From Vagococcus teuberi (GTDB lineage Bacteria; Bacillota; Bacilli; Lactobacillales; Vagococcaceae), in contig NZ_CP017267.1 in the NCBI RefSeq assembly GCF_001870205.1, positions 422,501 through 486,500 of the forward strand: a stretch of 64,000 nucleotides of DNA, read 5' to 3'. A program made the translations under genes and the position numbers. The notes beneath the pieces are model-generated. The model was not told the origin of the DNA and did not search any database. It worked only from the letters and a program-made list of their open reading frames with translations. Positions 55,356 through 63,802 of this stretch are shown piece by piece. Numbering within the stretch: position 1 is the stretch's first letter; every line of letters begins with the position of its first letter.

Positions 55356-56435
55356 ATGATTGAGTTGAAAGATATATCAGTAACATTCCATCAACCAGAC
55401 AGACAAATTAATGCTGTCAAAGATGTTAATCTAACTATAGATAAAGGCGATATCTATGGCATTGTCGGTTTTTCTGGTGCAGGAAAAAGTACGTTAGTGA
55501 GAGTGATTAATTTATTACAACGACCGACATCAGGTGAGGTCATTATAAAAGGAGAAAATATCACGAATTTAAAGGGAAAAGATTTAAGAAGGAAGAGACA
55601 GTCCATTGGGATGATTTTCCAACATTTTAATCTAATGGCAAGTCGTACTATTTTTGATAATGTTGATTTTTCGCTAAAGTATTCAGGAAAATCAAAACAA
55701 GAGAGAAAAGAAAAAGTAACAGAATTATTAGAATTAGTTGGTTTATCTGATAAACATGACGCGTATCCAAGCCAATTGTCAGGAGGTCAAAAACAACGTG
55801 TTGCTATTGCAAGAGCTTTAGTAAATGACCCAGAAATTCTTTTATGTGATGAAGCAACAAGTGCTCTTGATCCAAAAACAACATTACAGATTTTATCCCT
55901 ATTAAAAGAATTGAATAAACGGTTAAATTTAACCATTGTACTTATTACCCACGAAATGCAAGTGGTTAAAGAAATATGTAATAAAGTCGCAGTAATGGAA
56001 AATGGCGAGATTGTTGAAAAAGGAGACAGTGTCACGTTATTCAGCCAAGCGGAAAAAGAATTGACTCAGACATTTATTCGAACAGCTTCACATATTGATC
56101 AAGCCCTAGAAACGATATTGAATAGTAAATCATTTATTGATTCATCCAACGATGTTTGGCTAATTGAATTATCTTATATAGGAAGTCAAACCAATGAAGC
56201 ATTAATTTCACAACTGTACAGTCGTTTCCAAGTATCAGCCAATATTCTTTATGGAAATGTTGAAATTATTCAAGATGTTCCATTGGGAAGCTTAGTGGTC
56301 AGTTTATCAGGTGACATTGATAAACGACAAGAAGCAGTAGCGTATCTTATTGCTGAAGGCGTGAAAATTACAATCGTTAAAGCAGATGAGCCAGTTGAAG
56401 TGGAAGGAGTGAATCATTATGCAAGGGTTAATTGA
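55356..56435 (+). CDS. metN: Methionine ABC transporter ATP-binding protein
   Basis: 359 residues: ABC ATPase domain (Walker A GFSGAGKST, signature LSGGQKQR, Walker B LLCDEATSALDP) and a C-terminal NIL domain (about 265-345) that senses methionine in MetN. It is placed behind two T-boxes that probably respond to tRNA-Met. GGAGG precedes the ATG. The end overlaps metI by 17 bases. Confidence 0.93.
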   Translation: MIELKDISVTFHQPDRQINAVKDVNLTIDKGDIYGIVGFSGAGKSTLVRVINLLQRPTSGEVIIKGENITNLKGKDLRRKRQSIGMIFQHFNLMASRTIFDNVDFSLKYSGKSKQERKEKVTELLELVGLSDKHDAYPSQLSGGQKQRVAIARALVNDPEILLCDEATSALDPKTTLQILSLLKELNKRLNLTIVLITHEMQVVKEICNKVAVMENGEIVEKGDSVTLFSQAEKELTQTFIRTASHIDQALETILNSKSFIDSSNDVWLIELSYIGSQTNEALISQLYSRFQVSANILYGNVEIIQDVPLGSLVVSLSGDIDKRQEAVAYLIAEGVKITIVKADEPVEVEGVNHYARVN

Positions 56436-57099
56436 AAAGTATCTACCAAATGTGAGTCAAATTCCAGATGAATTTAAGCAAGCGACTATAGAAACATTAT
56501 ACATGTCGTTTTGGACAGCCATTATTGCGGGAATATTTGGTTTGGTATTTGGTGTTGTTTTAGTCGTCACTCGACCAGGTGGATTATTAGAACAAAAATA
56601 TTTGTATCACCTATTAGATAAAATTGTGAATGTGGTTCGTTCTATACCATTTATCATCTTACTGGCTTTATTAAATGTTGTGACACGTGTCATTGCAGGA
56701 ACAACAATTGGCGCAACAGCAGCACTTGTACCACTTGTTGCAGGAGTTGTCCCATTTTTTGCAAGACAGATTGAAGTCGCGTTACTCGAAGTTGACCCGG
56801 GAGTTATTGAGGCGGCTGAAGCAATGGGAACAAGTCCTTTAGGAATTATTTTTAGAGTGTATTTAAAAGAAGGCTTACCAGGCATTGTCAGAGTTTCAGC
56901 TCTCACGATCATCAATGTGATTGGGTTAACAGCGATGGCGGGAGCAGTTGGGGCTGGAGGGTTAGGAAATCTAGCCATATCAAGAGGTCATAATAGATTT
57001 CAAAGTGATGTCACTTGGGCATCATTGATTATTATTTTATTAATTGTATTTATTTGTCAGGGAATTAGTAACTTTATCATAAAAAAAATAAGCCATTAA
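56419..57099 (+). CDS. metI: Methionine ABC transporter permease
   Basis: 226-residue MetI-type permease with five helices and the EAA loop EAAEAMGTSPLGIIFRVYLKE. It overlaps metN and is followed by metQ after 21 bases. Confidence 0.93.
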   Translation: MQGLIEKYLPNVSQIPDEFKQATIETLYMSFWTAIIAGIFGLVFGVVLVVTRPGGLLEQKYLYHLLDKIVNVVRSIPFIILLALLNVVTRVIAGTTIGATAALVPLVAGVVPFFARQIEVALLEVDPGVIEAAEAMGTSPLGIIFRVYLKEGLPGIVRVSALTIINVIGLTAMAGAVGAGGLGNLAISRGHNRFQSDVTWASLIIILLIVFICQGISNFIIKKISH

Positions 57100-57120
57100 C
57101 AATCAAAAGGAGAATGAAAT

Positions 57121-57969
57121 ATGAAAAAATTTGTCGGATATATCGTAGCAGTTGCAGTATTATTAGTTATTACAGGGTGTGGTTCAGGGAATAAAGGGGC
57201 AACATCTAAGTCAACAGACGGAAAAGAAGAGACAGTGAAATTAGGTGTTGTCGGATCAGACACAGATGTTTGGGATAATGTACAAAAGAGATTAAAAGAT
57301 GAAGGCATTAATTTAGAATATGTAAAATTTACTGATTACAGTCAACCAAACGTCGCTTTAGATAGTGGTGATATTGATTTAAACTCATTCCAACATCAAA
57401 TCTTTTTAGATAACTTTAATAAAGAACATGGGACAGATTTAGTATCAATTGGTAATACAGTGAATGCACCTTTAGGAATCTATTCAGAAAAAATTAAAGA
57501 TGTTAAAGAACTAAAAGATGGAGATACAATCTCTATTCCAAATGATGTAACAAATGGGGGACGTGCGTTATTACTTCTTCAAACAGCAGGGTTAATCAAA
57601 GTTGATCCAGCCAAAAAACAATCACCAACAGTGAGTGATATTACAGAGAATAAATTGAATTTAAAAATTGAAGAATTAGATGCTTCTCAAACACCTCGTT
57701 CTTTACAAGATGTTGCAGCATCTATTATCAATAGTGGTGTGGCAGTAGATGCTGGATACAATCCAACGAAAGATGCGATATTCTTAGAACCAGTAGACGA
57801 TACATCAAAACCATATGTCAATATTATTGTGGCAAGAAAAGAAGACGAAGATAATGAAACATACCAAAAAATAGTAGATGCTTATCAAACAGAAGATACG
57901 AAAAAAGTGATTGAAGAAACATCTAAAGGCTCAAGTATTCCAGCTTGGGATACATTTGGTAAAAAATAA
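57121..57969 (+). CDS. metQ: Methionine-binding lipoprotein MetQ (NlpA family)
   Basis: 282 residues; signal peptide with lipobox ITGC (Cys20); NlpA/MetQ domain with VKLGVVGSDTDVWDNVQ and the conserved FTDYSQPNVALDSGDIDLNSFQH. It delivers methionine to MetNI. The ribosome binding site is AAGGAG. Confidence 0.92.
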   Translation: MKKFVGYIVAVAVLLVITGCGSGNKGATSKSTDGKEETVKLGVVGSDTDVWDNVQKRLKDEGINLEYVKFTDYSQPNVALDSGDIDLNSFQHQIFLDNFNKEHGTDLVSIGNTVNAPLGIYSEKIKDVKELKDGDTISIPNDVTNGGRALLLLQTAGLIKVDPAKKQSPTVSDITENKLNLKIEELDASQTPRSLQDVAASIINSGVAVDAGYNPTKDAIFLEPVDDTSKPYVNIIVARKEDEDNETYQKIVDAYQTEDTKKVIEETSKGSSIPAWDTFGKK

Positions 57970-57993
57970 AGATACTTAAAGGAGAAAAGGACT

Positions 57994-59199
57994 ATGACAA
58001 GAGCAGAACAATCAGCAATTATAAAAAATTATATTAAAAAACAATTACCTATATATAAAGATCTAGCATTAGACATACACGCTCATCCGGAAGTCAGTAA
58101 CTATGAAGTTTACTCATCAGATGTATTAATCAATCAATTAAAAAAAGAAGGATTTGATGTAACAAAAGATGTGGCAGGACATCATACGGGATTTGATGCA
58201 CGTTATAAATCTAAAAAAGATGGTCCAACATTAGCATTTTTAGCAGAGTACGATGCTTTACCTGGTATTGGTCATGCTTGTGGGCACAATCTATTTGGAA
58301 ATTATTCCGCGCTAGCTGCTAGTGCGTTAAAACAAGTGGTAGATGAAGTTGGTGGAGAAATAAGAGTATATGGAACACCTGGTGAAGAAGGTGGGGAAAA
58401 TGGGTCAGCTAAAGGTAGTTTTGTAAGGGAAGGATTTTTTGATGATGTTGATGCAGCTCTTTGTGTTCATCCAGCGCATAAATATGGAAAAACAGCATTA
58501 GGATTAGCCAACGATCCAGTAGATGTTGAGTTTTTCGGGATTGCCTCACATGCTGCAGCTGCTCCTGATAAAGGGGTGAATGCATTAGAAGCCTTAATTC
58601 AAGTATTTAATGGTATCAATGCATTAAGACTTCATTTACCAAAGGATGTGAATATCCATGGTATTATCACAAATGGTGGCGTGGCTGCAAATGTTGTACC
58701 AGAGTATGCTTCGGGTCGATTTTACCTAAGAGCTTCTAACAGAGCCACTTTAGACGATGTTTACAAAAAAGTTGAGAATGTGATTAAGGGTGCAGCACTT
58801 GCAACAGGTACTGATTATAAATTTGGTTTGTTTCAAAATGGGGTAGATGACATCATTGTGACACCAGCATTTGATGAGGTGTTTGTTAGTCATTTTGAAA
58901 AAATTGGTATTCCAGAAGAAGAAGTATATAGTGGTGAAAGGCAGAATCTTGGTTCTTCAGATGTTGGGAATGTGAGCCAAGTTATTCCAACGATTCAACC
59001 AACTGTCTCTATATCTAATGAATATATTGCAGGTCACTCTGAAGAATTTAGAGAAGCAGCTAAAAGTGAAAAGGGATTAGATTCTATAGGAATTTCAGCA
59101 GAGTTATTAGCTGAAACAGCACTGGATTTATTATTAGATGAAGAGTTACTAAATAAAATAAAAGAAGAACACAAAGAACAAAAAATAAAAGGGAATTAA
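57994..59199 (+). CDS. M20 family amidohydrolase (aminoacylase-like)
   Basis: 401-residue M20D peptidase: metal ligands in GHACGHN (about 90-96) and GEEGGENG, with HAAAAPDKGVNAL typical of the dimerisation lid. It is the last gene of the metNIQ unit, so it may release methionine from an N-acyl-methionine or peptide taken up by the transporter; that link is inferred from the operon alone. It differs from the AbgB-like protein at 25104 and is shorter. Confidence 0.85.
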   Translation: MTRAEQSAIIKNYIKKQLPIYKDLALDIHAHPEVSNYEVYSSDVLINQLKKEGFDVTKDVAGHHTGFDARYKSKKDGPTLAFLAEYDALPGIGHACGHNLFGNYSALAASALKQVVDEVGGEIRVYGTPGEEGGENGSAKGSFVREGFFDDVDAALCVHPAHKYGKTALGLANDPVDVEFFGIASHAAAAPDKGVNALEALIQVFNGINALRLHLPKDVNIHGIITNGGVAANVVPEYASGRFYLRASNRATLDDVYKKVENVIKGAALATGTDYKFGLFQNGVDDIIVTPAFDEVFVSHFEKIGIPEEEVYSGERQNLGSSDVGNVSQVIPTIQPTVSISNEYIAGHSEEFREAAKSEKGLDSIGISAELLAETALDLLLDEELLNKIKEEHKEQKIKGN

Positions 59200-59206
59200 T
59201 TCTATA

Positions 59207-59335
59207 GAGGCTGCCCCAAAAGTAGCTTTTTAAATGAAAATCACTAAACTAACAAAATAGAAATCCCATGAAGTCAGTGTTTAATAAGCTGGTTTCATGG
59301 GATCTTTCTATTCTTAAGACTTTTGAGTCAGACTC
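59207..59335. repeat. Hairpin repeat element with nested inverted repeats
   Basis: 129 bp bounded by imperfect inverted ends (GAGGCTGCCCCAAAAGTAG and AGACTTTTGAGTCAGACTC). Inside is a second, stronger inverted repeat (AATAGAAATCCCATGAA at 59256-59272 and TTTCATGGGATCTTTCTATT at 59293-59312). It has no coding capacity. A half copy lies at 52358. It looks like a non-autonomous MITE-like or REP-like repeat and may also terminate the met transcript. Confidence 0.6.
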
Positions 59336-59342
59336 TTTTGTT

Positions 59343-59397
59343 TATACAAAAACTTTACATAAAAAAGACTTTGAAATTTACATGAAAAAGATATAAT
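59343..59397 (+). promoter_or_regulatory. Pho-box-like promoter of the phn operon
   Basis: TATACA (59343), TTTACA (59354) and TTTACA (59377) are spaced by 11 and 23 bases; the last lies exactly 9 bp before the -10 TATAAT (59392-59397). Phased TT[A/T]ACA repeats ending just upstream of the -10 are the arrangement bound by PhoP in Bacillus. There is no normal -35. Confidence 0.55.
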
Positions 59398-59436
59398 CCC
59401 GTTAGTAAAAGAAAAATATGGGGGTTAAATATTAAG

Positions 59437-60348
59437 ATGAAAAAGAAATTACTTTATGGTTTGGCAGCATTAGTATCAGTAGGATTATTAACAGCATGTG
59501 GGTCAAGTTCAGCTGATAGTAAAAAAGAGGATGGTATGCCAGACAAGGTGACGATTGTTACTATGCCAGATGAAAACAATCCAGCAGCTGGTGGTAAAAA
59601 TGAGAAATTCCAAAAAGATTTAAGTGAAGCGATTGGTCTTCCAGTTGAAATTATGGAGGGTGCGGATTATGCAGTCGGAATTGAAGCCATGAAAAATAAA
59701 AAATTAGACGTGCTTCTTGTGTCACCTATGAGTTATTTTCAAGCAAAACAAAGAGTTGATATTGATCCTTTAGTAACAACAACAGCTCCAGGAAGTGAAA
59801 CATATCGTACAGTGTTTATTACTAAAAAAGATAACGACAAAATTAATTCATTAGAAGATTTGAAAGGAACGAACTTCGCATTTGTTGATCCTGCATCTTC
59901 ATCAGGATATCTTTATCCAAAATATCAATTAGTAACAAAATTAAAATTAGATCAAGCAAAACTAGAAGAGCCAGATTATTTCTTTAAAACAGTTGCGTAT
60001 TCAGGTAAACATGATTCAAGTGTTATGGGTGTGTCAAAAGGAGATTATGATGCAGCAGCAGTTGCTAGCCAAGTATTACAAAGTATGGATGATGCTGGGT
60101 TAGTGAAAAAAGACGAGTTAAAAGTAGTTGATGAAACACAAGAAATCCCAAATGCAGCATATGTTATTCGCTCAGAATTACCTGAAGAACTAAAGAAAAA
60201 AATCAAAGATTTTTATTTAAATTATGATGATGAAGAATATTTTAAAGCATTCTATAAAGATGGATCAATTCGATTTGTTGAGGCAAAAGATGATGATTAC
60301 GAAGGTGTGAAGGATATTACCAAAGTATTAGGCATAGAAGGGGAGTAA
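59437..60348 (+). CDS. phnD: Phosphonate/phosphite/phosphate ABC binding lipoprotein (PhnD type)
   Basis: 303 residues; signal peptide with lipobox LTAC (Cys21); PhnD-type domain with the ligand-binding segment DPASSSGYLYPKY and VSPMSYFQAKQR. It binds phosphonates, phosphite or related oxyanions; the exact ligand cannot be told. First gene of a five-gene operon. No C-P lyase or phosphonatase genes are nearby. Confidence 0.87.
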   Translation: MKKKLLYGLAALVSVGLLTACGSSSADSKKEDGMPDKVTIVTMPDENNPAAGGKNEKFQKDLSEAIGLPVEIMEGADYAVGIEAMKNKKLDVLLVSPMSYFQAKQRVDIDPLVTTTAPGSETYRTVFITKKDNDKINSLEDLKGTNFAFVDPASSSGYLYPKYQLVTKLKLDQAKLEEPDYFFKTVAYSGKHDSSVMGVSKGDYDAAAVASQVLQSMDDAGLVKKDELKVVDETQEIPNAAYVIRSELPEELKKKIKDFYLNYDDEEYFKAFYKDGSIRFVEAKDDDYEGVKDITKVLGIEGE

Positions 60349-60352
60349 AAAA

Positions 60353-61168
60353 ATGACTTTATTAGAAATTAAAAACGTAAATAAAGAGTATAAAGCTGGA
60401 CAAAAAGCATTAAACAATGTCTCATTGTCAATTGATGAAGGTGAATTTGTCGTAATCATTGGCCCTTCTGGTGCAGGTAAATCAACATTAATTCGTATTA
60501 TTAATCAACTTGTTGCACCAACATCAGGTGATGTCATTTTTAAAGGCCAATCAATTTCAAGTGCAAAAGGAAAAGAACTAAGACGATTACGTTCACATAT
60601 CGGGATGATTTTTCAACACTATAATTTGATTGAACGCACAAATGTTTTAAAAAATGTGCTTCACGGAAAACTTGGTCAAGTATCATTTTTTACTAGTGCA
60701 TTTGGTCGTTACTCTCAAGAAGATAGAAATACAGCAATGGATTTATTAAAACAAGTTGGATTAGAAGATCAAGCATACAAACGTGCAGATGAATTGTCAG
60801 GTGGACAGATGCAACGTGTTGGAATTTGTCGTGCCTTAATGCAAAATCCTGCATTGATTTTAGCTGATGAACCAATCGCGTCTCTTGATCCCAAATCATC
60901 TGATGTAGTTATGAGGCAATTAAAAGATATTACAGAATCAAAAGGAGTAACAACAATTGTAAACTTGCATCAAGTTGACGTTGCGAAAAAATTTGCGACT
61001 CGTATTATTGGTGTAAGAAAAGGTGAGATTGTGTTTGATGGTAAACCGTCTGAGTTAACTGATGACATGATTGAAACAATCTACAATAATGAATTATCTC
61101 AAGCTGGAAAAATTAAGAGTATCCCTGTAGTGTCAATGTCTCAGGAGGAGGGTCAAGTATATGGATAG
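60353..61168 (+). CDS. phnC: Phosphonate-type ABC transporter ATP-binding protein
   Basis: 271-residue ABC ATPase with Walker A GPSGAGKST, signature LSGGQMQR and Walker B LILADEPIASLDP, matching the PhnC family. It starts four bases after phnD and overlaps the first permease by eight bases. Confidence 0.9.
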   Translation: MTLLEIKNVNKEYKAGQKALNNVSLSIDEGEFVVIIGPSGAGKSTLIRIINQLVAPTSGDVIFKGQSISSAKGKELRRLRSHIGMIFQHYNLIERTNVLKNVLHGKLGQVSFFTSAFGRYSQEDRNTAMDLLKQVGLEDQAYKRADELSGGQMQRVGICRALMQNPALILADEPIASLDPKSSDVVMRQLKDITESKGVTTIVNLHQVDVAKKFATRIIGVRKGEIVFDGKPSELTDDMIETIYNNELSQAGKIKSIPVVSMSQEEGQVYG

Positions 61169-61952
61169 TCCAGCAACAATTGCTTTAAGTCAACAAAAGA
61201 GCATAAAAAGAAGAATTACAGATGTGTTGTTATTTGCCGTTGTGGCGTATTCTTTTATCTATTTAAAAGTGAATCCATTAACACCATTTGTCACGTTACC
61301 TAGTGTGTTTTCGTTCTTTGGTGAGAATTTTTTTCCACCAAATTTCACTGGCTTTTCGAGTTATGTGTCATTGATAATCGAAACATTATTATTTGCAGTT
61401 GTCGGTACATATATTTCTGCTATTTTATCATTTGTTTTTGGGTTATTGATGGCTGAATCAATCAACCCATTTGCACCAGTAAGAATCATCATACGATTTA
61501 TTGTATCGTTCATCCGTAATATTCCAGTTTTAGTATGGGCATCTTTGCTTGTGTATATTTTTGGGATAGGGAATATGGTCGGTTTACTAGCGTTAATTAT
61601 TGCGACATTTGGATTTTTAACTAGGTCTTATACTGAAGAGATGAACAATATTGCTGATAGTAAATTAGAAGCATTAAAAGCGACTGGTGCATCTCCTGCT
61701 CAGTTATTGGTTCATGGAATTATTCCAGCGTTTTTCCCTTCATGGATTAACTGGACATTTTTCTCTTTTGAAATTAATATTCGTGCATCAGCTATTTTAG
61801 GAATGGTGGGTGCTGGTGGTATTGGTATCATGATTCAAACAAATATCCGACTATTTAAATACAAAGAAGCGATGGCTTTAATTTTAATCTTAGTTATCTT
61901 AGTATTATTGACAGAATTTGTTGTAAATAAACTACGAAAATGGATTTTATAG
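61161..61952 (+). CDS. phnE: Phosphonate-type ABC transporter permease 1
   Basis: 263-residue PhnE-type permease with about six helices and EAA loop EALKATGASPAQLLVHGIIPA. It overlaps phnC. The presence of two permease genes suggests a heterodimeric channel. Confidence 0.89.
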   Translation: MDSPATIALSQQKSIKRRITDVLLFAVVAYSFIYLKVNPLTPFVTLPSVFSFFGENFFPPNFTGFSSYVSLIIETLLFAVVGTYISAILSFVFGLLMAESINPFAPVRIIIRFIVSFIRNIPVLVWASLLVYIFGIGNMVGLLALIIATFGFLTRSYTEEMNNIADSKLEALKATGASPAQLLVHGIIPAFFPSWINWTFFSFEINIRASAILGMVGAGGIGIMIQTNIRLFKYKEAMALILILVILVLLTEFVVNKLRKWIL

Positions 61953-61965
61953 GAGGATTACGACA

Positions 61966-62745
61966 GTGAAAGATATTCCATTAACACAAAAGAATGATAG
62001 AATTCGAACTATTTTTATTACTATAGGAGCAATTTTACTATTTATTGTGAGTGTCAGTTTTTTAAATTTAGATATGGCAACATTCATGTCCAGATTTGAA
62101 CAATCAGGTGAAGTAATCAAACACTTTCTTACAATAGATACTTCTGATTTAGGAACAGTATTTTCAGAACTATTATTGTCATTGTCAATGGCAGTAGCAT
62201 CACTTGTTTTAGGAGCGATAATTTCATTTATCTTAGCTTGTTTAGGGGCAGATAATATCTCACCATTACCATTTTTATCGGCAGTAATTAAAGGAATCAT
62301 GTCGGTGATTCGTGCGATTCCATCACTTGTTTGGATTTTAATGATTGTTGCCAGTTTAGGATTTGGTTCACTTGCTGGAATTATCGGGATGATGTTCCCG
62401 ACAGTTGGTTATTTAACAAAATCATTTATTAGTAGTATCGAAGAAGTTCCAGCACAAGTGATTGAAACCATGAAATCAACTGGAGCAAACTGGTTCCAAT
62501 TAATTCAAGAAGGGATTTTACCAAATGTTTCCAAGTTATTTTTAAACTGGTTAGCCATCCGTGTTGAAGGAAACGTAGCAGAATCTATTTCACTCGGGAT
62601 GGTAGGTGCTGGAGGGATTGGGACGTTACTAACTCGAGCAATCAGTAGCTATGATTATGGAAGAATCACATTTATCGTGTTAGTTATCTTCAGTACAATG
62701 TTTGCTGTAGAAATGTTTGCAACACGAGCGAAAAAAGCAATTTAA
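61966..62745 (+). CDS. phnE: Phosphonate-type ABC transporter permease 2
   Basis: 259-residue second PhnE-type permease, EAA loop ETMKSTGANWFQLIQEGILPN, start GTG with AGGAGG upstream. It lies 13 bases after the first permease. Confidence 0.89.
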   Translation: MKDIPLTQKNDRIRTIFITIGAILLFIVSVSFLNLDMATFMSRFEQSGEVIKHFLTIDTSDLGTVFSELLLSLSMAVASLVLGAIISFILACLGADNISPLPFLSAVIKGIMSVIRAIPSLVWILMIVASLGFGSLAGIIGMMFPTVGYLTKSFISSIEEVPAQVIETMKSTGANWFQLIQEGILPNVSKLFLNWLAIRVEGNVAESISLGMVGAGGIGTLLTRAISSYDYGRITFIVLVIFSTMFAVEMFATRAKKAI

Positions 62746-62757
62746 AGGAGAAAGTGT

Positions 62758-63471
62758 ATGTACTATCAACGATTACCATTAGAAACAACATTTAATACAA
62801 GAGATTTAGGTGGAATTCCAACGAAAGATAATAACATGATTGCCTGGAAAAAACTTTTTAGAAGTGATGATGTGTGTCGTTTAACAGACAATGACGTTGC
62901 TTTTTTAGAAGAGTATGGTGTAGGTGCTGTGATTGATCTAAGAACACCAAAAGAAAGAACAGAATCAGATTATCCATTGGAAAGAAGTTCAGTAGTTAAA
63001 AACTATCATATTCCATTTGTGGTGGATGAAAGCATTCAAGACATCTCTCAATCAACAACGAGTATGTCATTGTATGACTTCTATGAGCACATGATTCATG
63101 AACAAAAAGGGATTGTGAATGAATTATTTGTTGCAGTGCATGAATCAAGAGATACAGGATTGATTTTCCATTGTGCAGCGGGAAAAGACAGAACTGGTGT
63201 TATGGCATGTCTATTATTAGGCTTACTAGATGTGGATGAAAAAGATATCATTGCTAACTATGAAACTTCTTATACCTATCTTTCTGCTAATGAGGCATTG
63301 CAATCACCAGAAGGTTATGAGGATTTAATGTATTCTGATCGCAAAAATATGGAGAAGTTATTGCCTGTTATTACAGAAAATTATGGAACAGTATATAACT
63401 ATTTAAAAGAATGTGGTTTGTCTGATGAGATGCTTTTAGAAATTAAAGAAGCGTACATTCAAAAAGTTTAA
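62758..63471 (+). CDS. Tyrosine/dual-specificity protein phosphatase (PTP3 family)
   Basis: 237-residue cysteine phosphatase. The CX5R active-site loop is HCAAGKDRTG, with NTRDLGGIPT at the N-terminus and VIDLRTPKE, as in the bacterial Y_phosphatase3 family (Listeria LipA, mycobacterial PtpB). Known members act on phosphotyrosine or phosphoinositides. It has no signal peptide. It is the last gene of the phn operon, 12 bases after the second permease, so it may dephosphorylate the imported compound or control the transporter; both are inference. Confidence 0.85.
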   Translation: MYYQRLPLETTFNTRDLGGIPTKDNNMIAWKKLFRSDDVCRLTDNDVAFLEEYGVGAVIDLRTPKERTESDYPLERSSVVKNYHIPFVVDESIQDISQSTTSMSLYDFYEHMIHEQKGIVNELFVAVHESRDTGLIFHCAAGKDRTGVMACLLLGLLDVDEKDIIANYETSYTYLSANEALQSPEGYEDLMYSDRKNMEKLLPVITENYGTVYNYLKECGLSDEMLLEIKEAYIQKV

Positions 63472-63484
63472 CAACTGTTTTTAA

Positions 63485-63538
63485 TTTACAAACAATTTAC
63501 AAAGTTACGATAGAGACTTTACACTAGCGTTGTATAGT
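63485..63538 (+). promoter_or_regulatory. Orphan Pho-box-like promoter
   Basis: TTTACA at 63485, 63496 and 63518 (steps of 11 and 22) with the last exactly 9 bp before TATAGT (63533-63538). The geometry is the same as at the phn promoter. It lies directly after the phosphatase gene and points rightward into a region without a clear gene. Confidence 0.6.
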
Positions 63539-63544
63539 AAGAGT

Positions 63545-63677
63545 GTAGTAATTGTCACTAAAGATGGCGTTATTACAATCGGCTTATAATTGTTATGTTA
63601 ATAGTTAAATGACTTGTCAAGGAAATAGAACAACCTGACTTCTTTAATAGAAAACACTATCCCCCTAGTTGTTTTTT
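63545..63677 (+). ncRNA. Candidate small RNA downstream of the phn operon
   Basis: Predicted transcript from the orphan Pho-box-like promoter to a weak terminator-like stem (AACAACCT 63629-63636 / TAGTTGTT 63666-63673) with a T-run. The only reading frame with an ATG encodes 14 codons without a good ribosome binding site. A second, stronger hairpin terminator at 63708-63742 would also stop it. No match to a known RNA family is claimed. Confidence 0.35.
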
Positions 63678-63707
63678 GTTAAATTTTCTTCTAATCAACA
63701 AGTCAAC

Positions 63708-63742
63708 AAAAAAACTGGATGATGAAAATCATTCAGTTTTTT
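63708..63742. terminator. Bidirectional terminator
   Basis: AAAAAAACTG(G)ATGAT / ATCAT(T)CAGTTTTTT stem with a GAAA-type loop, upstream of the UPF0173 gene. Confidence 0.8.
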
Positions 63743-63802
63743 GAGTTATTAAGGCCTATTAAGGTATAATTGAACTATTAAATCAATTAGGAGGTCATAA
63801 AG

